Assembly (NCBI GenBank): GCA_963682055.1
Contig: OY821746.1
Span: forward strand, 6,111,992-6,175,991
Direction of reading: 5' to 3'
Length of the DNA stretch: 64,000 nt
From: Primula veris
Taxonomy: Eukaryota > Streptophyta > Magnoliopsida > Ericales > Primulaceae
Numbering within the stretch: the first letter of the stretch is position 1; every line of letters begins with the position of its first letter. Under the pieces are notes generated by a model, which saw only the letters and a program-made list of their open reading frames with translations, searched no databases and was not told where the DNA came from. This document shows positions 21,878 through 34,277 of this stretch, piece after piece. The position numbers and the translations under genes are program-made.

Positions 21878-23788
21878 ATGGAGGAAACCAGTGAAATGAT
21901 CATGGAGCATAAAGAAGAGATGATGATGACGATGGATTCCGGGTCAAACGCAGCCCGACGACCCGCTCATTTCCTCAAACCAAGTCTCTCCTCCGCCAAC
22001 CTTCCCCTCACCACCTCCAACCCTTACCACCAAAACCTTCCTAGCCACGTTGCATTCACCGGTTGGAATCGCCCACTTAAAAAATGGAACGAATGGGTCG
22101 ACAAAATGGAACCTCATCACCAGTCCACATGGCACAAAGCCCGTATCTATCATGCCATCATGGCGTCTAAGAATCACGTTAGACAAGATTCGAATCTTGT
22201 TCTAGCGCTAGCCGAGAGGTGGTGCGACACGACCAATACTTTTGTTTTCCCTTGGGGAGAGGCTAGCGTTACTCTAGAAGATGTTTTTGTTCTAGGTGGG
22301 TACTCAGTTCTTGGAGAATCCGTTATATCTCCGATTGAGGATCGTCTTGAAGAGGAGTTTATCCTGATAGACGATAAATTAAATAAGGTGAGGGGCAAAA
22401 TGAATAAGTCGAAATCTAAGAAAGTGGGTCAAGTGATGTGGATGGACCATTTTATGGGGAATGAGAGTGAAATTGAGCACGAGGCTTTTCTCGTGCTCTG
22501 GTTATCACGGTATGTGTTCCCGTTTTCAAGAGATGTAGTTGGGAGACATCTTCACAAGATTGCTTTTGGGCTTGCTAGAGAGACGAGTGTGGCGCTTGCT
22601 CCTGCTGTGCTCGCATATCTATACCAGGACTTGAGTTTCTTGAAGAAACAAATAGTTGATTGTAGTGAAGAAAATACGATCCATGATAGAGTTAATTTGT
22701 GGTCACAAATGCAGTTAGTTCAAATTTGGGCTTGGGAAAGATTTCCTAGTATATGCCCACAACGTAATATTATTGGAGAGCGTGATCTGAGAATGAGTCT
22801 TTGGAATGATATTGGGACAAAATCAGATGTCGAGAGGGTCAGATTGGCAATCGACAATGCTGCTAAGGAGTTCGTTTGGCGGCCTTACACTGCTTCAGGG
22901 AAGTTTGATTTCTATCCGGAAAATGAAAAATGGATCTCCATTTGTTCAGGTTTGCAAGATGATTATATGTCCTTTGCTAAGTTTGTTAGGGTGTGTGGAT
23001 TAGTAGGACTAGATTGTATACAATCCTATTCTCCGCATCGTGTCTCGATGCAATTCGGGATTGATCAAGATATCCCTGGGAAAGTGGCTTACTTCGACAG
23101 TAGTCCTGAAATTGCTTGGAAAAATTTCAATAAGCTAATTGGAGATGAGAGATTGTATATACCGTCAAAAACATATGAATTTGCTGTCACAAAAAGGTAC
23201 CTGAATTGGTGGAAGGACTCAAAGTTGCTCCAAAAGAATGTTGTCGAAGGCAATGATGGTATTTTGTGTGCAACTGCCTCAGGAAATTTGCAGAAACGTA
23301 AGGTCATAGAGGACAACACTACTTCAAAAGGAAAGAAAGTGAACCAAGGGAATTGTGAAATCCGAATGACAAGAGCTCGTAAAATAAGTCAGTCTAAAGT
23401 GAAAATGGGGAATGATCAAAGCGTTGAAGTTATTGAACTTGATAAAATTTCCGATGATGACACCTCATCTCATCTCGTAGCTCCTCAGATTCCCAAGTAT
23501 CCTCCTGGTTTTGAGCCTAATGAAACTGTACAAATGGAACTTCCTAATAAAATAACAAAACTCTTTGAAAGAGTGATTGGAAGGCATGATGAGGTTGTGG
23601 CTGAACATCCAGGAGAGCGGACACTGAGTTTCGACAATGATGATGATGATGAAGAAAAAGCCAAGGCTGCGCACTTGAAGAAATTAACGGACATGCCGCT
23701 TGAAACCAGGATTAGTAGACTCGAGAATTTAACCGCTAAGCTCAAGAAAGAAAGGTTAGGCTCCAGTTTGTTGATAAGTAAAGAATAG
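21878..23788 (+). CDS. Plant mobile domain (PMD) protein, copy A
   Basis: 636 codons, one uninterrupted frame. The start MEETSEMIMEHKEE matches the N-terminus of the PMD gene at 59396. The PMD core lies at about residues 57-430: FTGWNRPLKKWNEWVDKM, VFPWGEASVTLEDVFVLGGY (124-143), VLWLSRYVFPF, LAPAVLAYLYQDL, VQIWAWERFP, EFVWRPYT, HRVSMQFGIDQDIPGK. The C-terminal third has a basic patch (KRKVIEDNTTSKGKKV), the family motif YPPGFEP, an acid run and a heptad-like end (RISRLENLTAKLKKE). PMD proteins are plant nuclear factors and transposon-associated proteins (MAIN/MAIL relatives); the exact role of this one is unknown. No intron at the site where the 59396 gene has one. Copy B differs by five residues. 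Confidence 0.9.
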   Translation: MEETSEMIMEHKEEMMMTMDSGSNAARRPAHFLKPSLSSANLPLTTSNPYHQNLPSHVAFTGWNRPLKKWNEWVDKMEPHHQSTWHKARIYHAIMASKNHVRQDSNLVLALAERWCDTTNTFVFPWGEASVTLEDVFVLGGYSVLGESVISPIEDRLEEEFILIDDKLNKVRGKMNKSKSKKVGQVMWMDHFMGNESEIEHEAFLVLWLSRYVFPFSRDVVGRHLHKIAFGLARETSVALAPAVLAYLYQDLSFLKKQIVDCSEENTIHDRVNLWSQMQLVQIWAWERFPSICPQRNIIGERDLRMSLWNDIGTKSDVERVRLAIDNAAKEFVWRPYTASGKFDFYPENEKWISICSGLQDDYMSFAKFVRVCGLVGLDCIQSYSPHRVSMQFGIDQDIPGKVAYFDSSPEIAWKNFNKLIGDERLYIPSKTYEFAVTKRYLNWWKDSKLLQKNVVEGNDGILCATASGNLQKRKVIEDNTTSKGKKVNQGNCEIRMTRARKISQSKVKMGNDQSVEVIELDKISDDDTSSHLVAPQIPKYPPGFEPNETVQMELPNKITKLFERVIGRHDEVVAEHPGERTLSFDNDDDDEEKAKAAHLKKLTDMPLETRISRLENLTAKLKKERLGSSLLISKE

Positions 23789-24900
23789 TTTTTAATTATG
23801 TGGTGTACATTGCCTTTGCCATGAATATTTTTCTTAGATCAGGAGACTGATGTTAGCAGCGGCTAAGATTTTGTCATTGTTTAATGTTTGTATCGCTACA
23901 ATATCGCAAAGATTTTGTATGTCCATCCTATTAAGTATCAGGGTTCAAGATTTTATCTTGATTTTGATCAATGAATTTGATTTTGTGCTTTATCAACTCT
24001 TGCTTTAGCTTATGATTTCTAGCTTTCTAATTTCGTTCACTGGACGATTACCTGGCTAACTTTTAATAACAGACATTTTAATGGCTAACGAGTTGGTTGG
24101 TAACTAACCTCGTTTACTTCGTGTGGATTCATCATAAATGAGTTGGATTCTTTCATAGTGTAAATTTGTATGCGACTTGTGATGCACCATATTTTACGAT
24201 GTTTTACTGCTATAAATCTAAAAATTAAAAAACTTGCAACATTTTGACAATTTGCGGCTGTTTGTAATTGTAAAGAAAAAATGTTAAAATTTACTCACAA
24301 TTAGTAAGATGTAGTTTTTGTAGTGATTTTTTATATGCATATCAGTTAGTAGCATTTCAGAATTGGATGAATATGAGGGACTTAATACTTGTCTTTTGGA
24401 GCTTTGGTGTTCTGTTGCAAAAATCTAGGAATTAATCTGTAACCGGTGTTCAATCTCATGAAACCTAAGTCTTATCATTGTAAATACGACCCTTTTTTCT
24501 CTTCTTCTACCTTATTATACATTTAGTTTCTACTATTGTCCAATCATAACATGATCAAGTGAAATAAATACAAGTGACCGCAGGGGCCAAAGTGACTTTT
24601 GTACCTTTGGATAGTTTCACGGCGATCGATTAAATGTTACTTCTTACAGACGTATAAGTTAAAAACTAAGGGAAAACATAACTGAACAATCACATAAAAG
24701 TAAAAGCTATATATGCACATACTCACTAACTCTCCTTGTCTATACAATGGTTAGACAAACTATACCGTTATACCTTTTTCACCTTTTCTTTTACTCATAC
24801 CATTTCTATGATCTTTCAAGACTCGCTTGATTTTCATTATTTCTTCATCAAGTATAAACTTTTTACAGCCTCTCTAAGTACCTAGATTCATTGTATCGAC
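23789..24900. other. 3' flank of PMD gene A
   Basis: Non-coding. The same sequence follows the PMD gene in unit B (36189-37302), and more divergent forms follow the tail fragment at 37812 and recur inverted near 46100-46612. So a block made of PMD tail plus about 1 kb of flank has been copied repeatedly. It includes the shared words 'gcaggggccaaagtgact' and 'tttcacggcgatcga'. Confidence 0.6.
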
Positions 24901-25014
24901 AGTGATGATGAAGAAAAAGCCAAGGCCGCACGCTTGAAGAAATTAACAGACTTGCCGCTTGAAACCAGGATTAGCAGACTCGAAAATTTAATCGCTAAGC
25001 TCAGTAAAAGTTAG
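24901..25014 (+). pseudogene. PMD C-terminal tail fragment, unit A
   Basis: 38 codons that match the end of the PMD protein (DDEEKAKAARLKKLTDLPLE, then TRISRLENLIAKLSKS and a stop). It has no PMD core, no start and is preceded by the 3' flank of the complete gene. It is a leftover of tandem copying of the gene's 3' end. The unit-B copy is at 37303-37416. Confidence 0.75.
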
Positions 25015-25930
25015 GCTCCAGTTTGTCGATAAGAAAGTATATTTTTTAACTATGTGGTGTACCTTGCTTTTGCCATTAATATTTTGCTTAGATTAGGAAA
25101 CTGATGTTAGTACTGCTTAAGATTTTTTAATCGTTGAATGTCAGTATCGCTACATATAGCATGGATGTTTCTGCCATTTGAGAAATCTTATTTTTTTTTA
25201 AAATTAATCAATTAATAATCTTATTTTTGCCAGCTAGAATCAATTAGTATCAAATAATAATTGCGAATTCATCGTTGCTTTTATGTATAGAATTACTGGA
25301 AATGTCCCACTTAGAAATGTTAATTAATTCATAGTAAATATAGCATGGATGTTTCTGCCATTTGGACCACTATGCTTGGACGTAAGTATGACTTTTAACT
25401 TAATTAGAGGAAAATGATGATACATTGTCGAGTTAAATATCAACATGATAAAAAACGAGCATATGATAAGAAAAAAAAGAATACTGCAATAATATTTGTT
25501 GCATTTTATAGAAGAGACTTGTCGTTTTGTCGATACAAGATCACAAGTCTTGCAACGAGAAAATTAACGTCAACTCATTAATTAAAAAAACAAAGCTGGT
25601 AGTTGCCGTTAGCGCGTGAGCTGCCATAAACCAGTACGAAAATATTTGCATTTAAAACTTGTAGAACAGATTTCCGAACATAACAAGAAACAACTTATAC
25701 AAAATTCCTAACGGTTAAAATGAGGTCTACAGTACCATAACATATAGTACATCAGACTTTTATAGTTTCATGTGTAAAATAAAATAGAATGAGGTGAGGT
25801 CCATATGCAAAACTTCCAAAAATTGCATGATGAAAAGTATAGTAACCCAAATAAAAAGGATGAAACGGATTTTACAACCTTGACATTTACTGATTTACCA
25901 AATGTTGCAGCGAGGGATACAGACTCCTTG

Positions 25931-25938
25931 TATATAAA
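25931..25938 (+). promoter_or_regulatory. TATA box of PMD 5' fragment (unit B)
   Basis: TATATAAA, same position relative to the ATG (26013) as in unit A. Confidence 0.4.
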
Positions 25939-26012
25939 TGAGTTATGCATACATTTTGTATTCATCAATCTTACCTTGCCAAAGACACAAACACTTTCCA
26001 AACCCAAATAAA

Positions 26013-26358
26013 ATGGCCACCACCAGCAATCAAAATAACAACACTCAAGAAATGGTTGTGGAAGTGAGACCTAATTAATGTCATGGCCTTACTTTGGCAG
26101 CAAGGCGAACGTATACGAGATAGCCATTTTCTGAAGACTTCTTTCCCTACTAACCAAACGCCGGTTCCGAAACTCCCAGCCCAGGCATTAAATAACCCAA
26201 ACAAGTCAAATAAAGATTTAGTGAAGGCCAAGTTTCATGGGTGGCAAAAGCCTCACGCTGAATGGTGCGATTGGGTTAAGCGCTTACGGCCAATCCACGA
26301 AGCCACCTGGAAAAAAGCGGGAATTTTTGAATTTTCGTTTGCTATTATAGCCTTCTGA
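26013..26358 (+). pseudogene. PMD-family 5' fragment, copy B (broken)
   Basis: Same fragment as at 3893 but inactivated differently. A 4-bp insertion (cctaattaatg for cctaatg) puts a stop after about 21 codons. Downstream, the second frame from 26083 stays open through HGWQKPHAEWCDWVKRLRP and WKKAGIFEF because the 2-bp deletion of copy A is absent. It then ends at the same decayed point. The two copies therefore lost coding capacity independently or were both already non-functional. Confidence 0.75.
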
Positions 26359-26750
26359 ATATGGACATAAATTGGGAAACTTAAACGAGTAATATAACTT
26401 TAGAGGCGCGGAAATATACAAATCATTGTGTTTTTTATGTGAAAATACAGAAAGGATGTTCGACATCTCGTTGAATGGCGTTTTATTTGGCACGAAAGTA
26501 ACTTAGAAAAAAAAATAGTATTTAACCATTTCTGTTATACAAATTTGATTAATTAGATTCGATCAATTTAAATAGTCGTTGGTCACCTTATCAGCATTTT
26601 AAAATACGCTGATAATAAAAAAATTCATTACTCCTAATTTTCTTTCTCTTGAAGCTTCTATCTAATAATAAGATACGATAATTTATAAGCACCCCTCTAA
26701 TATATGAATTGCATATTTAGGCTTTCATAGACTGATCGGGAAATGAATTC

Positions 26751-27075
26751 TATTAAGTATAAAAATGAATTACTATGTTGTGTGTTGATGAACTGATTTG
26801 TAAGTTCTGGATACTTTCTGTATCCAGAATAAATGTTGTTAGTTTCTTGTTACTTTTATAATATGATGGACTGATTTGTAAGTTCTGGATACTTGATGTA
26901 TCCAGTATAAATACTGTGTAAATTTGGTTTAATGATAATAAGAATCATTATTATTCATTTTAATAAAACAGTTTATCTCTCTCTCTATAAATATATATGC
27001 TTATATATACATATACCTAATATCAGAAATCAGAATAAACTGAGTTCAATCACAGCCTGATTATGGCTTTCTACA
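26751..27075 (+). repeat. E1B 5' LTR
   Basis: 325 bp. The first palindrome is damaged (gatactttctgtatcc); the second is intact. TA microsatellite shorter than in the other copies. Primer site TGGTATCAGATG follows at 27076. Confidence 0.9.
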
Positions 27076-27347
27076 TGGTATCAGATGTTTTTTTGGGTCT
27101 CCGCTACTAATTTCCTTATGATAAATCAGTTTTTTGACTGGTTTGCATATTTCTTCTCTTTTTCTCTAATTACATAAATAGGTTGATCTTTATTCACTTC
27201 TTGTTGAATAATAGAGAACTGTAATTGATAATAATAGGTTAGTAATCGATTGATTGAATTCTTGGATATTCTGTTAGGGTTTCTTGGTTGATTTGGGTTT
27301 TTTTTTTTTGTTTTTTTTAAACCTAGTTTTTTTTTTTAGAGACTGAT

Positions 27348-30300
27348 ATGTCGATTCCTCAGAATAATGATTACGAACACCATGTTGACCCATCTGTTCA
27401 ACCACCTGTTGTTAGTACTATGAATCATTACTATATAGGAACCAATGAAAATACTAGTACTAGACTTGTTAATCCTGTTTTAAATGGGACTAATTTTCAT
27501 AATTGCAGGAGGGCAATGGAAATTGCCATTGGGGCTAAGTCAAAATTAGGGTTTGTTACTAGTACTTTATCATGTCCATCTGAGACTGATGTGTGGCATG
27601 GAACATGTGTACAGTGCAATTTGATTGTTATGTCATGGATTCTTAATTCAGTAAATCAAGAAATAGGGCAATCCATTTTATATGTTGATAATGCTGCTAG
27701 GATGTGGAGAGAGCTAAATGAGAGATTTGCTCAAAGCAATGAGGCTAGAATTTATGAAATTCATTAAGAAATACATTCTATTGTTCAAAAAGAATTATCC
27801 ATTTCAGCCTATTTCACTAGGTTAGAAACTCATTGGAACACCATGTCTGTTTTAAGTCCATTACCTAGATGCACCTGTGGGGTTACTGGAGGTTGTACTT
27901 GCAATTTTATGGCTGCCATAGTTGCTAGGGAGCACAGAATGTTTAAGATGATTTTTCTGATGGGTATAAATTAGAATATGGTTTTGAATCAGAATATGGC
28001 TTTTGCCATTAATAGTACTGGTACTTCTAACCAGAATATGATAGGTAGTAACGCTAATAATGTGGCTAGGTTCAAGAATGTACAGAGGGGTGTTATTAAG
28101 TGTTCTTTCTGTGGTTTTGATGGTCATGGGAAGGATAAATATTATAAGATTCATGGGTATCCACCAGGATGGAAAGGTAGATCAAAGAAAAAATTTAATG
28201 GGTCACAGAGAGGGTATGGTAGTAGTGTACCAAGGGCTAATATGGTTTCAATGAATCAAGAGTCAATAGGTCAAGGTGTTTTCGGTGGACAAGGGGTTTT
28301 AGGTTCACATGGTCAGATAGGTATGAGACAGAGGGGTGTGCATCAAGATCAGAATGTTTGTCCTTCATCTAGTTATACAGCAACACCTTTACATTTACCT
28401 CAGCAAGGTGTAGAAGTTAGTGACAGTTTTAATGGGCAATCTCAGGGTGTGTCTTGCTCAAATCTTGCTTTCACTGGTATGTCAGGTATACCAATTTCTT
28501 GCTCTTCTTTTGTCTTAAATAAAGTTTTTTCCTCCCCTAATATTTGGATTATTGACAGTGGAACTAGTGAACACATGGTTAATTCTATTTCTTATTTTTC
28601 TAAGTCACAGAAAGTTTTTAATTCACATGTTAATTTACCTAATGGACAAACTGCTAGTATTAGTCACGTAGGTACTATAGTTTTTAATACAGGTTTAGTC
28701 CTATGTAATGTACTTTGTGTACCTACTTTTAACTTTAACTTGGTATCTGTTAGTAAATTGACTAGGGACTCAGGATATAGTTTGTTTTTCTCATCTAAGG
28801 CATGTTTGATTCAGATCAGGTCTCCTTGAAGATGATTGGTAGAGCAGATGAAAACAATGGCCTTTATTTCCTTAATAAGAGTGATATTAATAATGTTGTT
28901 TATGTAAATAGTGTTTCTAGTAGTTCAGCTTCTGTAAAAGAACAAAAATTGTGGCATGATAGGATGGGTCATCCATCACAGGTTGTTACTCAAAATTCTT
29001 GTAAGTAGTTTGAATTCCTGTAATAAGTTTGTTTTTTCAAATGATCCTTGTGATATCTGTCATTTTGCCAAACATAAGAAGAATCCTTGTCCTATTAGCT
29101 TGACCAAAGCAAGAAATGCTTTTGAATTAGTACATTGTGATTTATGGGGACCTTATTCTGTTCCTACTATAGATATAGGTTTTTTCTTGCTATTGTAGAT
29201 GATTTTAGTAGGTGTACTTGGGTTTTTTTTGATAAAATAGAAGTCTGAAACTGCAGTCATTATTCCTAATTTTCATAAAATGGTTTCTATCCAGTTTAAT
29301 TCTAAAATAAAAATATTAAGAAGTGATAATGGTACAGAATTTAATTTAGTAAATTTTTACTTAAATAATGGCATAATCCATCAAACAAGTTGTGTAGACA
29401 GACCACAACAAAATGGAATAGTGGAGAGGAAACATCAACACTTGTTAAATGTAGCTAGAGCTTTAAGGTTTCAATCAAACATCCCTATTGTTTTTTGGGG
29501 TGAATGTGTCTTGACTGCTGCTTATATAATAAACAGAACTCCTTCTCTTTTATTGTCTAATAAATCTCCTTTTGAGCTTTTATATTCACAGCAACCTGTA
29601 TATTCACATTTGAAAGTTTTTGGATGTTTATGTTTTGCTAGTTCTTTGGCTAGAAACAGAAGTAAATTTGATTCTAGAAGTAAAAAGTGTGTTTTTTTAA
29701 GATATGGTACTAGTGTAAAAGGATATAAATTACTGGATATCAATAGTAATGAGGTTTTCATGTCAAAAGATGTAGTTTTTTATGAGAATGTTTTTCCTTT
29801 CTTTGATAAACATATTAGTATTCTTGGTAGTGAAGATGTTTTTTTAATGGATTTTAATTGTTCCAAGAATAGTACAAGACAAGAATATGATAAAGTGGTT
29901 AGCATTCAAGATGAAAGACCAAAAAGGACAACAAAGGCACCTCAATATTTAAAAGACTTTCATTGCAGTACTGGTAATTTTTCTAATATTTCATCTATGA
30001 ACTATCCTTTATCTTCTTCTGTTTCTTATGAACATGTGTCCCCTACTTATAAGTCCTTCAGTTTGAGTGTTTCTTCTGTTATAGAACCTAAAACTTATAA
30101 AAAAGCTTCTATTGATTCTAAATGGGTAGAAGCAATGGAAAATGAAATTAAGCTTTAGAAGATAATAAAACTTGGGTTTTAACTAAGTTGCCTATTAATA
30201 AGAAACCTATAGGGTGTAAGTGGGTGTACAAAATAAAGCACAAATCAGATGATACTATAGAAAGGTATAAGGCTAGACTTGAAGCCAAGAGCTATACACA

Positions 30301-31619
30301 ACAAGAAGGTATAGATTATGAGAGTACTTTTTCACCTGTAGCAAAAATGGCCACTATTAGGTGTTTTTTGGCTGTAGCAGCTTCTAAAAATTGGTTTTTA
30401 GAACAAATAGATGTTAATAATGCCTTTCTACATAATGGAATTAAATGAAGAAGTGTATATGGTGTTACCACCAGGATTTCATAAAACTGATGATTCATTT
30501 GTATGCAAGTTACAAAAGTCACTTTATGGCTTAAAACAAGCTTATAGGCAGTGGTTTTCTAAACTAAGTAGTGCTCTTTTAGAGTTTGGTTTTGTTAAGT
30601 CTTATGCAGATCATTCTTTATTTACATTACAAAAATGTCAGGATTTTCTTACTTTATTAGTATGTGTGGATGATATTGTCTTAGGAAGTTCTTCTTCTCC
30701 TTTGATTAATGCAGTTAAGTATTTTTTGAATGAAAAATTCAAGTTAAAAGATTTAGGACCATTAAGATATTTTCTAGGATTAGAGGTTGTAAGAAGCCAT
30801 AAAAGCATTCACATCTATCAAATAAAGTATGCTCTTGAGTTATTAGCTGATACATGCCAATTAGCTGCAAAACCAGTTTGTTTTCCAATGGACACTAAAC
30901 AAAAGCTAGTTAATGATAAAGATAGTATTATCCCTGATATTAAGTCTTATAGGTGTTTAATTGGTAGACTGTTGTACTTAACAATTACAAGGCCAGATAT
31001 TACTTTTTCTGTACATGCTCTCAGTCAGTTTTTAGCAGCACCTACAAAGGTGCATTTTGATGCTGCAATAAGAATACTGAAATATGTCAAGATGAATCCA
31101 GCACAAGGTATTCTTTTCTCATCTTCTTCTAGTTTAAAATTAAAAGCTTTTACTGATAGTAACTGGGCTGGATGTACTACTACAAGAATGTCAGTCACAG
31201 GCATTTGCATTTTTCTGGGTGAATCAATGGTTAATTGGAAAAGTAAAAAACAAAATGTGGTTTCTAGGAGTTCTTGTGAAGCTGAGTATAGGGCATTAGC
31301 CAATACTAGCTGTGAAATAGTTTGGTTTCTACAGTTGTTAAAAGATTTTGGTATTTCTCAGGATGGTGCTGTTCCTATTTTTACTGATAGTAAATCTTTT
31401 TTAGCATTAGTAGACAATCCAGTAAATCATGAAAGAACAAAACATATTGAAATTGATTGTCATTTTATCAAAGAAAAAATTGATGCTGGTATTGTTCATC
31501 CATTGTATGTGTCTTCTTCTAATAATCTGGCAGATTTGTTCACTAAAGTATTGGGAAATCCTGTTTTTCAAGGATTGTTGTTCAAGATGGGAGTTTTATA
31601 TTTGCACTCTCCATCTTGA
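27348..31619 (+). pseudogene. E1B gag-pol remnant
   Basis: Same domain order as E1A: gag, zinc knuckle (CSFCGFDGHGKDKY, the last Cys lost), protease (WIIDSGTSEHM), integrase (RSDNGTEF, QQNGIVERKHQ), RT (CVDD instead of YVDD near 30664) and RNase H ending NLADLFTKVLG and LHSPS. Damage specific to this copy includes a 123-bp deletion near 27960, stops at 27764 and 27971, and small indels near 28815, 28985, 29170, 29230, 30150 and 30435. The last frame, 30411-31619, is open for 402 codons and contains most of RT plus RNase H. Not functional. Confidence 0.88.
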
Positions 31620-31627
31620 GAAGGGTA

Positions 31628-31964
31628 TATTAAGTATAAAAATGCATTACTAGGTTGTGTGTTGATGAACTAATTTGTAAGTTCTGGATACTTGATGTAT
31701 CAAGAATAAATGATGTTAGTTTCTTGTTACTTTTATAATATGATGGACTGATTTGTAAGTTCTGGATACTTGATGTATCCAGTATAAATACTGTGTAAAT
31801 TTGGTTTAATGATAATAAGAATCATTATTATTCGTTTTAATAAAACAGTTTATCTCTCTCTCTATAAATATATATGCATATATATATATATATATATATA
31901 TATACCTAATATCAGAAATCAGAATAAACTGAGTTCAATCACAGTCTGATTATGGCTTTCTACA
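31628..31964 (+). repeat. E1B 3' LTR
   Basis: 337 bp with a pure TA microsatellite near 31880-31905. Ends TTTCTACA and is followed by AATTC. Confidence 0.9.
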
Positions 31965-31969
31965 AATTC

Positions 31970-34277
31970 GGTATATTAAATCACATATAAGTATATGGTG
32001 AGTATCAGATCAATGATAATATTGAAAGACGCTTCTGGCTCGAAAATAACTTACACTTATAGGCTTACAATTAATGTAATATTTCAATAAAATGGTTCAA
32101 TGTAAGGAAATATTCTTGCCCTTCTCTGGTATATATAGTTTAGAGTTTAGACTTAAACTTTATACTATGATTTATCTCTAACAATTTTTATAATTTATAT
32201 AATAATTTAGAGTTTAGGCCCCTCGGCTGTGACTCAGATATAACTAGTCCCATAAGGCGGATGACTTGCAATTTTTTTAGCAAAAAGCGACACATTTAAT
32301 ATTTGTAATAATTTTTGTGTGTAATATATGCACACAGTAAATGGTTGTACGTACTACCTACCATCTTATAAATCCATGTTCATTTTTATTTCTTTAAAAT
32401 AGTCGCACTACCATCCTAAGTCCTAACTGACATTTACATGATTCTATAGTTTCAATTGAATATAGGTAGGTTTGTTTATTCAAGAATATATTAAATGTTT
32501 ATTTTTATGATAATGTGAGTAATAATTCTAAGTTTGAATTACATTTATTGGTGCATCTTCCATGCCAGTCAAAGAACTTTTGCCAAAGAAAAACAATCAA
32601 TCGAGTGCATTTATAATAATGTGAGTAATAATTCTAAGTTTGGATTACATTTATGGGTGTATTTTCGATCACAGTATCATTCTATTATAATAATTCAACA
32701 CAAATCAAATAAAGCTGTTCAATTTAATAAAAAAAATTCAAAATTACTCATACACTTTTATATTAATTACAATAATATCATACTCGCATAAAAATATAAA
32801 AAGTAAAACTAATAAAATTATTTATCCCTCTTTACCAAGCAAAAATTCTTTTAAATCTTAAATTAACTATTTTTTTTTGTATTATCCACATATTTAATTA
32901 TATCATAATTATACGTGTTTTTTATATTTTTATTGCGTTACGTGCCATACACGTAACGCATGTGGCACGATTACTAAAGAAAAGAAAACAAAAGCAATCA
33001 ATTATGTGCATTTATAATTATAATTTTGAAAAATAACTTATACTATGTATCTTGATTATTGTTTTTAGAAGATCGTACTTAATGGATTGAGTACTTGTCG
33101 AAATCATAAAGTTTCCTTAAACATTACTTTTGTATGCATGAGGACAAATTAGTTAAGTACAATAAAGAAGGACTTGATTTATTTCTTGGCCCTATTTTTG
33201 AGTCAAACCAATTTACTTGTTTTGGTTATTGTTTGAACGTACCTGTTTTATGCAAATTTAGGATAAGGTAAGAATATGAAATGAGTTATAAACTAAGAAA
33301 GGTAAGATAAATGCAAGTGGGGATATTTGTCCCTCTGTTTGTGTCGCGTTTTCTTTCGTCTTTTATTATTTTTCTCTTAAAATTGCAATTAACAACTTTT
33401 TTTTCAAGTTCCAAACTTATTTTAAGATATGTACTATATATATTATCTCAATGACAATTGACTCAAAATTGAATCATAATTTATTAATTCAAAGAGAGAA
33501 AAGGCACATAATTGTTATGTAAAGTTCAAAATATTGATAGTTGCACTAAAATTATGTTCCCAAGAAGTAAATTTGTGAATAAATGTTATGAAATAATTGA
33601 CATGTTTATAAAGTACGAAAGATAATGACTCGATAAATACTTTCTGTCGCAACCTAAAGGAATGAAATGAATAACGGTACAACGATTTTATTAATGGCAA
33701 ACGTGGCGCAAAAGCAACTCGTACAAAATTTTGTTTTTAGAAAATGGCTACGTCTTTAAAATTTAAATATTAAATCACGTTCCATAAGGCCATATTGTAG
33801 CAGACTTGTGTGTTTGGACTCAAAAAATTTCAAAAAATTCAACAACAAACATATTTTACAGTTTGCACGAAGTTAACGTATTCAAGTATTTAGAGTGAAA
33901 ATAAATCATTAGTTGAAAGAAACTTCTTAAATTTCCTTTATATAATTTTTAAGTAATTTTGAGTCTTTGACCCGTAGATGTTTATAATTTGCACCACAAT
34001 ACTGTAATCGGTCAATATTACAACTATGCAAAAATGTCCTTAATTAAATATTCCAATTCAGAGTGAATGTAAAAAAAAAAGTACATATCCGAAAAAATAT
34101 GAGTCTTTTCATTAAAATATAGTAAAATGGAATTATGACAGACTCTAGTACATAAAGTGAGAGACTGACACCAGACTCTTTCTCTTCCCGTCTTATACAT
34201 ATATACATACATATATTTCCAAAACAAAACAAAACAAAACAAACCTACATATACATACATATATACTGTAATTAACA
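31970..34277. other. Spacer and upstream region of PMD gene B
   Basis: Counterpart of 19552-21877. The first kilobase differs from unit A at a few percent with indels (the gcgcggtac patch is rearranged near 32935-32965). From about 33100 to the ATG the two copies are nearly identical apart from the length of a poly(A) run. No gene. Confidence 0.55.

Larger units (their letters stand above)
3045..25154 (+). repeat. Segmental tandem duplication, unit A
   Basis: The order in this block (tandem unit, PMD 5' fragment, E1 copia with the same AATTC target site, 2.3-kb spacer, 636-codon PMD gene, 3' flank, PMD tail fragment) is repeated in the same order and orientation from 25155. The right edge is read at 'gtcagtatcgctaca', which joins directly to 'tatagcatggatg'. 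In unit B the same 'gtcagtatcgctaca' continues into unrelated 'atattgcgaag'. Unit A is about 9.7 kb longer, nearly all of it the nested E2 element. Confidence 0.92.
26751..31964 (+). mobile_element. E1B: duplicated copia element, no nested insertion
   Basis: 5,214 bp with LTRs at 26751-27075 and 31628-31964 and the same AATTC target duplication and flanks as E1A (26746-26750, 31965-31969). The shared target site shows it is a copy made by the segmental duplication, not a second transposition. It keeps the uninterrupted RT region and so documents the pre-insertion site of E2. Confidence 0.93.

Noticed and set aside
22174..22398. Minus-strand frames opposite the PMD genes (also 21944, 23089, 23485 and the unit-B equivalents)
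   Set aside because: Shadows of a strong coding frame, present in both copies only because the copies are nearly identical.
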